Source: Gibbula magus (lineage: Eukaryota > Mollusca > Gastropoda > Trochida > Trochidae). From it: a DNA stretch of 64,000 bases. Location: contig OW388296.1 of the NCBI GenBank assembly GCA_936450465.1, positions 42,698,448 through 42,762,447 on the forward strand, given 5' to 3'. Below, piece after piece: positions 54,581-64,000 of the stretch. The first letter of the stretch is position 1. Each line of letters begins with the position of its first letter. Below the pieces are notes generated by a model. That model worked only from the letters and a program-made list of their open reading frames with translations, was not told the origin of the DNA and searched no databases. A program made the translations under genes and the position numbers.

Positions 54581-55689
54581 GGGTACCAAGGAATATTTGC
54601 ACCACCATCTAAGGGTACCCAAATAAAAGATAATTCAATTTCCTATCCAATGAGGTATCTTACATGATGTTTGATAGGGGACCTGATACCGTAAAATGCC
54701 AAATAACGTCACTAGGTAGTATACATATTAGCTCTGTAATGAGTTTTTCACAATCAAACTAGTCTGAGGGTACCAAGGAATATTTGCACCACCATCTAAG
54801 GGTACCCAAATGAAAGATAATTCAATTTCCTATCCAATGAAGTATCTTACATGATTTTTGATAGGGGACCTGATACCGTAAAATGCCAAATAACGTCACT
54901 AGGTAGTATACATATTAGCTGTGTAATGAGTTTTTCACAATCAAACTAGTCTGAGGGTACCAAGGAATATTTGCACCACCATCTAAGGGTACCCAAATCA
55001 AAGATAATTCAATTTCCTATCCAATGGGGTATCTTACATGATGTTTGATAGGGGACCTGATACCGTAAAATGCCAAATAACGTCACTATGTAGTATACAT
55101 ATTAGCTCTGTAATGAGTTTTTCACAATCAAACTAGTCTGAGGGTACCAAGGAATATTTGCATCACCATCTAAGGGTACCCAAATGAAAGATAATTCAAT
55201 TTCCTATCCAATGAGGTATCTAACATGATGTTTGATAGGGGACCTGATACCGTAAAATGCCAAATAACGTCACTAGGTAGTATACATACTAGCTCTGTAA
55301 TGAGTTTTTCACAATCAAACTAGTCTGAGGGTACCAAGGAATATTTGCACCACCATCTAAGGGTACCCAAATGAAAGATAATTCAATTTCCTATCCAATG
55401 AGGTATCTTACATGATGTTTGATAGGGGACCTGATACCGTAAAATGCCAAATAACGTCACTAGGTAGTATACATATTAGCTGTGTAATGAGTTTTTCACA
55501 ATCAAACTAGTCTGAGGGTACCAAGGAATATTTGCACCACCATCTAAGGGTACCCAAATCAAAGATAATTCAATTTCCTATCCAATGAGGTATTTTACAT
55601 GATGTTTGATAGGGGACCTGATACCGTAAAATGCCAAATAACGTCACTAGGTAGTATACATATTAGCTCTGTAATGAGTTTTTCACAAT

Positions 55690-56930
55690 CAAACTAGTCT
55701 GAGGGTACCAAGGAATATTTTCACCACCATCTAAGGGTACCCAAATGAAAGATAATTCAATTTCCTATCCAATGAGGTATCTTACGTGATGTTTGATAGG
55801 GGACCTGATACCGTAAAATTCCAAATGACGTCACTAGGTAGTATACATATTAGCTGTGTAATGAGTTTTTCACAATCAAACTAATCTGAGGGTACCAAGG
55901 AATATGTGCACCACCATCTAAGGGTACCCAAATCAAAGATAATTCAATTTCCTATCCAATGAGGTATTTTACATGATGTTTGATAGGGGACCTGATACCG
56001 TAAAATGCCAAATAAGGTCACTAGGTAGTATACATATTAGCTCTGTAATGAGTTTTTCACAATCAAACTAGTCTGAGGGTACCAAGGAATATTTGCACCA
56101 CCATCTAAGGGTACCCAAATGAAAGATAATTCAATTTCCTATCCAATGAGGTATCTTACATGATGTTTGATAGGGGACCTGATACCGTAAAATGCCAAAT
56201 AACGTCACTAGGTAGTATACATATTAGCTCTGTAAGGAGTTTTTCACAATCAATCTAGTCTGAGGGTACCAAGGAATATTTGCACCACCATCTAAGGGTA
56301 CCCAAATGAAAGATAATTCAATTTCCTATCCAATGAGGTATCTTACATGATGTTTGATAGGGGACCTGATACCGTAAAATGCCAAATAACGCCATTAGGT
56401 AGTATACATATTAGCTGTGTAATGAGTTTTTCACAATCAATCTAGTCTGAGGGTACCAAGGAATATTTGCACCACCATCTAAGGGTACCCAAATGAAAGA
56501 TAAATCAATTTCCTATCCAAAGGGGTATCTTACATGATGTTTGATAGGGAACCTGATACCGTAAAATGCCAAATAACGTCACTAGGTAGTATACATATTA
56601 GCTCTGTAATGAGTTTTTCACAATCAATCTAGTCTGAGGGTACCAAGGAATATTTGCACCACCATCTAAGGGTACCCAAATGAAAGATAATTCAATTTCC
56701 TATCCAATGAGGTATCTTACATGATGTTTGATAGGGGATCTGATACCGTAAAATTCCAAATAACGTCATTAGGTAGTATACATATTAGCTCTGTAATGAG
56801 TTTTTCACAATCAATCTAGTCTGAGGGTACCAAGGAATATTTGCACCACCATCTAAGGGTACCCAAATGAAAGATAAATCAATTTCCTATCCAATGAGGT
56901 ATCTTACATGATGTTTGATAGGGGACCTGA
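55690..56930 (+). repeat. Sat2 block copied 20 monomers away (offset 3740 bp)
   Basis: Rare variants AATATTTTCACC, CTTACGTGATG, AAATTCCAAATGACG, CTAATCTGAGG, AATATGTGCACC, AATAAGGTCAC, GTAAGGAGTT, AACGCCATTAGG and GATAGGGAACCTG occur in the same order here and at 59,430-60,670, exactly 3,740 bp (20 x 187) apart. Similarity weakens after 56,940 (AAGTCATTAGG against CGTCACTATG). Confidence 0.85.
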
Positions 56931-57560
56931 TACCGTAAAATGCCAAATAAAGTCATTAGGTAGTATACATATTAGCTCTGTAATGAGTGTTTCACAATCA
57001 AACTAGTCTGAGGGTACCAAGGAATATTTGCACCACCATCTAAGGGTACCCAAATGAAAGATAAATCAATTTCCTATCCAAAGGGGTATCTTACATGATG
57101 TTTGATAGGGGACCTGATACCGTAAAATGCCAAATAACGTCACTATGTAGTATACATATTAGCTCTGTAATGAGTTTTTCACAATCAATCTAGTCTGAGG
57201 GTACCAAGGAATATTTGCACCACCATCTAAGGGTACCCAAATGAAAGATAATTCAATTTCCTATCCAATGAGGTATCTTACATGATGTTTGATAGGGGAC
57301 CTGATACCGTAAAATGCCAAATAACGTCATTAGGTAGTATACATATTAGCTCTGTAATGAGTTTTTCACAATCAATCTAGTCTGAGGGTACCAAGGAATA
57401 TTTGCACCACCATCTAAGGGTACCCAAATGAAAGATAAATCAATTTCCTATCCAAAGGGGTATCTTACATGATGTTTGATAGGGGACCTGATACCGTAAA
57501 ATGCCAAATAACGTCACTAGGTAGTATACATATTAGCTCTGTAATGAGTTGTTCACAATC
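56350..57560 (+). repeat. Sat2 nine-monomer higher-order block, copied at offset 1683 bp
   Basis: AACGCCATTAGG, GATAGGGAACCTG, GGGGATCTGATACC with AAATTCC, CACTATGTAG and GAGTTGTTCAC recur in order at 58,033-59,243, 1,683 bp (9 x 187) further on. The first part of the same block appears a third time from about 60,090, another 2,057 bp (11 x 187) on. Confidence 0.8.
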
Positions 57561-60500
57561 AAACTAGTCTGAGTGTACCAAGGAATATTTGCACCACCAT
57601 CTAAGGGTACCCAAATGAAAGATAATTCAATTTCCTATCCAATGAGGTATCTTACATGATGTTTGATAGGGGACCTGATACCGTAAAATGCCAAATAACG
57701 TCACTAGGTAGTATACATATTAGCTGTGTAATGAGTTTTTCACAATCAAACTAGTCTGAGGGTACCAAGGAATATGTGCACCACCATCTAAGTGTACCCA
57801 AATCAAAGATAATTCAATTTCCTATCCAATGAGGTATCTTACATGATGTTTGATAGGGGACCTGATACCGTAAAATGCCAAATAACGTCACTAGGTAGTA
57901 TACATATTAGCTCTGTAATGAGTTTTTCACAATCAAACTAGTCTGAGGGTACCAAGGAATATTTGCACCAGCATCTAAGGGTACCCAAATGAAAGATAAT
58001 TTAATTTCCTATCCAATGAGGTATCTTACATGATGTTTGATAGGGGACCTGATACCGTAAAATGCCAAATAACGCCATTAGGTAGTATACATATTAGCTG
58101 TGTAATGAGTTTTTCACAATCAATCTAGTCTGAGGGTACCAAGGAATATTTGCACCACCATCTAAGGGTACCCAAATGAAAGATAAATCAATTTCCTATC
58201 CAAAGGGGTATCTTACATGATGTTTGATAGGGAACCTGATACCGTAAAATGCCAAATAACGTCACTAGGTAGTATACATATTAGCTCTGTAATGTGTTTT
58301 TCACAATCAATCTAGTCTGAGGGTACCAAGGAATATTTGCACCACCATCTAAGGGTACCCAAATGAAAGATAATTCAATTTCCTATCCAATGAGGTATCT
58401 TACATGATGTTTGATAGGGGATCTGATACCGTAAAATTCCAAATAACGTCATTAGGTAGTATACATATTAGCTCTGTAAGGAGTTTTTCACAATCAATCT
58501 AGTCTGAGGGTACCAAGGAATATTTGCACCACCATCTAAGGGTACCCAAATGAAAGATAAATCAATTTCCTATCCAATGAGGTATCTTACATGATGTTTG
58601 ATAGGGGACCTGATACCGTAAAATGCCAAATAACGTCACTAGGTAGTATACATATTAGCTCTGTAATGAGTTTTTCACAATCAAACTAGTCTGAGGGTAC
58701 CAAGGAATATTTGCACCACCATCTAAGGGTACCCAAATGAAAGATAAATCAATTTCCTATCCAAAGGGGTATCTTACATGATGTTTGATAGGGGATCTGA
58801 TACCGTAAAATGCCAAATAACGTCACTATGTAGTATACATATTAGCTCTGTAATGAGTTTTTCACAATCAATCTAGTCTGAGGGTACCAAGGAATATTTG
58901 CACCACCATCTAAGGGTACCCAAATGAAAGATAATTCAATTTCCTATCCAATGAGGTATCTTACATGATGTTTGATAGGGGACCTGATACCGTAAAATGC
59001 CAAATAACGTCATTAGGTAGTATACATATTAGCTCTGTAATGAGTTTTTCACAATCAATCTAGTCTGAGGGTACCAAGGAATATTTGCACCACCATCTAA
59101 GGGTACCCAAATGAAAGATAAATCAATTTCCTATCCAAAGGGGTATCTTACATGATGTTTGATAGGGGACCTGATACCGTAAAATGCCAAATAACGTCAC
59201 TAGGTAGTATACATATTAGCTCTGTAATGAGTTGTTCACAATCAAACTAGTCTGAGGGTACCAAGGAATATTTGCACCACCATCTAAGGGTACCCAAATG
59301 AAAGATAATTCAATTTCCTATCCAATGAGGTATCTTACATGATGTTTGATAGGGGACCTGATACCGTAAAATGCCAAATAACGTCACTAGGTAGTATACA
59401 TATTAGCTCTGTAATGAGTTTTTCACAATCAAACTAGTCTGAGGGTACCAAGGAATATTTTCACCACCATCTAAGGGTACCCAAATGAAAGATAATTCAA
59501 TTTCCTATCCAATGAGGTATCTTACGTGATGTTTGATAGGGGACCTGATACCGTAAAATTCCAAATGACGTCACTAGGTAGTATACATATTAGCTGTGTA
59601 ATGAGTTTTTCACAATCAAACTAATCTGAGGGTACCAAGGAATATGTGCACCACCCTCTAAGGGTACCCAAATCAAAGATAATTCAATTTCCTATCCAAT
59701 GAGGTATTTTACATGATGTTTGATAGGGGACCTGATACCGTAAAATGCCAAATAAGGTCACTAGGTAGTATACATATTAGCTCTGTAATGAGTTTTTCAC
59801 AATCAAACTAGTCTGAGGGTACCAAGGAATATTTGCACCACCATCTAAGGGTACCCAAATGAAAGATAATTCAATTTCCTATCCAATGAGGTATCTTACA
59901 TGATGTTTGATAGGGGACCTGATACCGTAAAATGCCAAATAACGTCACTAGGTAGTATACATATTAGCTCTGTAAGGAGTTTTTCACAATCAATCTAGTC
60001 TGAGGGTACCAAGGAATATTTGCACCACCATCTAAGGGTACCCAAATGAAAGATAATTCAATTTCCTATCCAATGAGGTATCTTACATGATGTTTGATAG
60101 GGGACCTGATACCGTAAAATGCCAAATAACGCCATTAGGTAGTATACATATTAGCTGTGTAATGAGTTTTTCACAATCAATCTAGTCTGAGGGTACCAAG
60201 GAATATTTGCACCACCATCTAAGGGTACCCAAATGAAAGATAAATCAATTTCCTATCCAAAGGGGTATCTTACATGATGTTTGATAGGGAACCTGATACC
60301 GTAAAATGCCAAATAACGTCACTAGGTAGTATACATATTAGCTCTGTAATGAGTTTTTCACAATCAATCTAGTCTGAGGGTACCAAGGAATATTTGCACC
60401 ACCATCTAAGGGTACCCAAATGAAAGATAATTCAATTTCCTATCCAATGAGGTATCTTACATGATGTTTGATAGGGGATCTGATACCGTAAAATTCCAAA

Positions 60501-60938
60501 TAACGTCATTAGGTAGTATACATATTAGCTCTGTAAGGAGTTTTTCACAATCAATCTAGTCTGAGGGTACCAAGGAATATTTGCACCACCATCTAAGGGT
60601 ACCCAAATGAAAGATAAATCAATTTCCTATCCAATGAGGTATCTTACATGATGTTTGATAGGGGACCTGATACCGTAAAATGCCAAATAACGTCACTATG
60701 TAGTATACATATTAGCTCTGTAATGAGTTTTTCACAATCAAACTAGTCTGAGTGTACCAAGGAATATTTGCACCACCATCTAAGGGTACCCAAATGAAAG
60801 ATAATTCAATTTCCTATCCAATGAGGTATCTTACATGATGTTTGATAGGGGACCTGATACCGTAAAATGCCAAATAACGTCACTAGGTAGTATACATATT
60901 AGCTGTGTAATGAGTTTTTCACAATCAAACTAGTCTGA

Positions 60939-63249
60939 GGGTATTTGCTAAGTGTTATTAGGGTTTTTTAAACCCTCATATTCATAACCAACAAATATCT
61001 CAGTGTAAACGCCAAATGCAACATACTTTATATCGGGCACTGCTTATAAAAAAAGCAAACACTGCCACCTCCCAATGATTTCCGAGACCATATGTTACCA
61101 ATTTCACTTCCTCATCTCCCTCAACCATTTCCAGGTCAAATTATCTGTGACCCTGGGCCGAGTGTTCATCATTCTTATTTTTCAATTTGCTTCCACATAT
61201 TCAGCTCAATAAAGTCCATAGCCCAAGTGTCGTCTTTTCATTTTGTTAATGTATATTTGCAGCTTTAAATATTGCCTCTGTGTCATCTATTTATTTTACT
61301 CACAAATAAGTGCATGACCTACTTGAAATAAAACGCTCCCTCCCCAGCTTTCATTCATTAATCATGTCAATGCATGCGTATCCCAAGCACCGTTGGGCTA
61401 TGGAATCCGTATCTCTGATATTAAATATGAATGTAATTGACAAGTTGTAGAAGAAAATTTACATTTATCAAACATTGACAATCAAATCATATATTGAAAG
61501 TGTTAATGCCAAACACATTTCCCTAGTATACATCAGGTTCAAGTGACCGTAATTTACCTCACTTTGGTGTAGCGCCCCGTTGTTGATAATATGTTGGACT
61601 ACAGACTTAAACGTAAATCTTTTGCAGATGTTTGTATTTGTTTCAAAGTTTAGGTTTTGTCCCTTAATTCTCAAACATCATTGATGAATTGAGTCTTGTT
61701 TATTGATGCCCAAGTGTCAGTGATTCCAACCAATAATGTATAGCGTTTGAACAAATGAATAACTGTAATAAATCATTGTCGATGTACATTTTGGTGTTTG
61801 TTTGTTTGTATGTTTGCTTCTACAGATGGAATGTGATATCGTATTTATACAGTGAATAATAATATAACATAGGTATATGGAGATGCAGACATTTAATCAC
61901 AGTACACTAGGCGAAGCCATTACACATAGCTACATATTTGTGATATGTATTGTTTGATTTACAGTTGGTGTGATAATTATTCTATTTTAGAATGTTATAG
62001 CTAATTCAAGACCGAGTTATGTAAAAAGTAATATAGACATAGACAGTTTCAACTGCAATGGGAAGTACTAAAATATCAAACGAGATGATCACCAAATATA
62101 AAATTTAAATGTCTAATTGCGACATTTATTTCCTGAATTGTAGCACCTTTGTTTTATTGCCTCTAATTTACAACTTTACATAGATGTGCATATCATGTCC
62201 GACCCTTTAGTAATCTATTTGATGTTTAACATATTTTGTTACTATGTCATAGACTTTTTAACCCCATATAACTGACCCGGCAAGCATTGTTTACAAAATT
62301 ATATATTCAAATTTCATTTTGGATCAAAGACATTTTAATACTCTATCAGGACAGCTTAAAAATGGAAAACATGAATAGACGAGAAAACAAATACAAATGC
62401 CTATTTGCGACTGAGACTGAGAACATTTTTTGTTCAAGGTGATCTAACTAACACTAAGTTAGGCCATTGAACAACGAGTGTAATGTTGGCGAATATACAA
62501 AAACACCATAAAATCAATGTGATCGAAATGTTTATTTTTAAAAAAGTATTCAATGTAATTTATTTTAATTGATAAGAAGATAACTTCGATGGACATTCCC
62601 CCGAATTGTAGATGCAGGGGTATTTTGTTACACCTGTCCGACTGTCTGTCTGTCTTTATGTTTGACTGTTTGTCCGAACAAAACGAAGTTACCTTGGTTA
62701 TAACTTGCACCATATGGCCACATTAACTAGACCTTGTGGAAGGGAGACCTTAAAAAACGTAACTATAATTTGATTGGTCAATGATAGGCCGTTGATACTT
62801 AACATTGTCATCTCTTGTCATAAGACCGTTTATATGAGGTCATAATTGTTCACCTCATTACATTTTTCATATCAGAAATCATAAGCATAACTTTTGATGG
62901 TCAGTGATATTTCAATTGTGTTTCCCTTTTAATGAGATTTTTCAAATGAGGTATTACATTCTAATTTATGGCATTGACTATGCTGCAGGGAGACTTTTGA
63001 CAAAAAAGGCCATAATTTCTGATTGGACTGCGATAGGCTTTTGACACTTGGCATTGACTAACTTTTGTTTTATTTTGTTTATGTATTAATTTGTATTACC
63101 ACATGAATTTGTATTTGTTAAAGGAGTTGCTTGTAACCCGTCAAACGCTGCTTGCAGATTTAGTTTGTCCCTACACATCACAGACATTTGTGTACATACT
63201 GTCAACAACACTATTGTTTGAGAACTAAAGAAAATGTGTTTGCCCCTAG
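60939..63249. other. Interior of the foldback element; no transposase recognised
   Basis: Low-GC sequence without long ORFs; the best are 68 codons (61,468-61,674, minus) and 84 codons (62,459-62,713, minus), neither recognisable. Just after the array is a dyad AGGGTTTTTTAAACCCT (60,960-60,976). At 62,625-62,700 the text CTGTCCGACTGTCTGTCTG and AACGAAGTTACCTTGG resembles wording I associate with mollusc intergenic DNA. The stretch may be the original element core after loss of its gene, or captured host sequence. Confidence 0.6.
62741..63060. repeat. Diverged direct repeat, spacing about 246 bp, in the element interior
   Basis: GGGAGACCTTAAAAAACG, ATAATTTGATTGG, ATGATAGGCCGTTGATACTT and AACATTG (62,742-62,807) are echoed by GGGAGACTTTTGACAAAAAA, ATAATTTCTGATTGGACTG, CGATAGGCTTTTGACACTT and GGCATTGAC (62,988-63,058). 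The copies are clearly related but old. They could be a remnant of a short tandem or interspersed family unrelated to Sat1 and Sat2. Confidence 0.6.
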
Positions 63250-63447
63250 CCTTGGTACCCTTAGACTAGTTTGATTGTGAAAAACTCATTACAGAGCTAA
63301 TATGTATACTACCTAGTGACGTTATTTGGCATTTTACGGTATCAGGTCCCCTATCAAACATCATGTAAGATACCTCATTGGATAGGAAATTGAATTATCT
63401 TTCATTTGGGTACCCTTAGATGGTGGTGCAAATATTCCTTGGTACCC
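63250..63447 (-). repeat. Single inverted Sat2 monomer at the inner end of the right arm
   Basis: The reverse complement of 63,261-63,447 is one full 187-bp Sat2 unit close to the array consensus. CCTTGGTACCC occurs at both 63,250-63,260 and 63,437-63,447, 187 bp apart, so the phase matches the left arm exactly. It reads GTCTAAGGG where array units read GTCTGAGGG. Only one copy is present, against 34 in the left arm. Confidence 0.95.
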
Positions 63448-63707
63448 ATTTAAATATTTACTCTCCCTTTTGGCTTGATTTTACTAACCCCATCGCCATT
63501 ATTTCGTAATTTACGGTACACTCTGATTTTTTTCGAATCAAACAGCATAACTCATCGGATAGGAAATTGAATTTTCTTTAAAATGAGTATACTTATGTTG
63601 TCATGGATTGTTCCATAGTGCTTTGTCAGACCATTGTTTTGAATAAGTAACTGGAAAAATCGAATGTCCAATGTCCAATAACGAATAAGTCACCAACTTC
63701 ACACTGC
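63448..63707 (-). repeat. Right terminal inverted repeat, 260 bp
   Basis: Reverse complement of 54,321-54,580, beginning at the end of the single Sat2 monomer and ending CTTCACACTGC. Equal length and near identity of the arms suggest either a fairly recent insertion or conversion between arms. The reading frame open in the left arm is interrupted here by TGA, against any coding role. Confidence 0.9.
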
Positions 63708-63718
63708 CTGTTTGGCAG
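63708..63718. repeat. Right 11-bp direct repeat (target-site duplication)
   Basis: CTGTTTGGCAG, perfect copy of 54,310-54,320, abutting the right inverted repeat. Directly beyond it, the flanking sequence (ATGAACTTTCCCCC) has no counterpart on the left side. Confidence 0.85.
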
Positions 63719-64000
63719 ATGAACTTTCCCCCATTCATCTGGCCTATGGCATGTCATTTTTTAGAATTTGTCAGGTACGGTCATGGAATCATTCAGAGGT
63801 GTGTCAGATGACATTTCCATCAGTATATAACGGTATATACTAATCAGGGTTCAGTGAGTACAGATTTGAGCTTTTCAATTCTTCGTACCCTAAAGTAGAT
63901 TTTGAATGTATTCGATACACCCATGATGAATATAGAAGTACTCACAATTTATTTCTTACATAGTATGATACTTTTATTTTTCATTTTAGTTCAAATACTC
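63719..64000. other. Right flank of the foldback element; nothing recognised
   Basis: AT-rich single-copy-looking sequence. I see no ORF of note, no Sat1 or Sat2 similarity, and no convincing continuation of the Tc1 transposase relic that lies on the left side of the insertion. A TATATAACGGTATATAC stretch near 63,825 is a weak local dyad. Confidence 0.5.

Larger units (their letters stand above)
54581..60938 (+). repeat. Sat2 tandem satellite, 34 monomers of 187 bp
   Basis: The start motif GGGTACCAAGG occurs at 54,581, 54,768, 54,955, 55,142, 55,329 and so on, at 57,760 (after 17 units), and the truncated last start (GGGTA) is at 60,939. 60,939 minus 54,581 is 6,358, which is exactly 34 x 187, so no net length change has accumulated. 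Each monomer holds GGGTACC twice (positions 1 and 33), a GGTATC...GATACC dyad, TAGTATACATATTAGC and GAGTTTTTCACAATC. Variation is almost all substitution: TCAAAG/TGAAAG, CCAATGAGG/CCAAAGGGG, CAAACTAG/CAATCTAG, GTAATGAG/GTAAGGAG. No coding potential is evident. Confidence 0.97.
54310..63718. mobile_element. Foldback-like non-autonomous DNA transposon carrying satellite Sat2 in its left arm
   Basis: The element is bounded by a perfect 11-bp direct repeat, CTGTTTGGCAG (54,310-54,320 and 63,708-63,718). Inside lie 260-bp inverted repeats (54,321-54,580 and 63,448-63,707) that match at all but about six or seven positions by eye. Sequence outside the 11-bp repeats shows no similarity between the two sides, so the ends are well defined. 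Inside the left arm are 34 Sat2 monomers; inside the right arm is exactly one, in opposite orientation. The 2.3-kb interior has no transposase-like ORF, so movement would need an enzyme from elsewhere. The architecture resembles foldback elements such as Tetris of Drosophila virilis, whose arm repeats gave rise to a satellite. Superfamily cannot be set from the ends alone. Confidence 0.85.

Noticed and set aside
61468..62713. 68- and 84-codon minus-strand ORFs in the element interior
   Set aside because: No recognisable motif; length and composition are as expected by chance in AT-rich DNA; one overlaps low-complexity GTCTG-type text.
54310..63718. Helitron or hAT origin of the foldback element
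   Set aside because: Helitrons lack long terminal inverted repeats and target duplications. hAT elements make 8-bp duplications, and no 8-bp reading is possible at these ends.
63719..64000. Continuation of the Tc1 transposase on the right side of the insertion
   Set aside because: Minus-strand translations of the right flank give only scattered, unconvincing similarity, with stops and none of the expected motifs.

Overview
The window is eukaryotic, AT-rich and almost entirely repetitive. I find no intact protein gene, rRNA, tRNA or CRISPR array. A Tc1-type transposase relic, long tandem satellites, and an intergenic stretch with GACTGTCTGTCTGTC-type wording fit a marine invertebrate. I lean towards a mollusc, perhaps a bivalve; this rests on general familiarity with such intergenic sequence and is not proven here.

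Region 1 (1 to about 52,545) is one uninterrupted head-to-tail satellite, Sat1, that enters from the left edge. Monomers fall into two main length classes, 218 bp and 209 bp, which differ by one 9-bp indel. The array is a patchwork of higher-order blocks with periods of about 427, 645, 863, 873, 1072, 1085, 1519, 1716 and 3220 bp. The largest event is a near-tandem duplication of about 8-10 kb (9,475-19,799 and 20,036-27,986). Its two copies differ mainly by whole numbers of monomers.

Region 2 (about 52,546-54,309) is single-copy-looking sequence. At its right end is a decayed, frameshifted Tc1-like DD34E transposase fragment on the minus strand.

Region 3 (54,310-63,718) is the most interesting part: a foldback-like, apparently non-autonomous DNA transposon. 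It has 260-bp terminal inverted repeats flanked by a perfect 11-bp direct repeat, CTGTTTGGCAG. Directly inside the left arm lies a second satellite, Sat2, of 34 monomers at exactly 187 bp each on average. Directly inside the right arm lies exactly one monomer in inverted orientation. The 260-bp arm itself contains a diverged monomer-like segment. The simplest reading is that the satellite was born inside one arm of the element and expanded there only. The 2.3-kb interior between the arms has no recognisable transposase.

Region 4 (63,719-64,000) is the right flank of the element, with nothing recognisable.

There are no working genes to link into a pathway. What the window shows is repeat dynamics: unequal exchange in Sat1, and satellite birth from transposon ends in Sat2. 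Alignments were done by eye, so block boundaries are good to about 10-30 bp unless stated.
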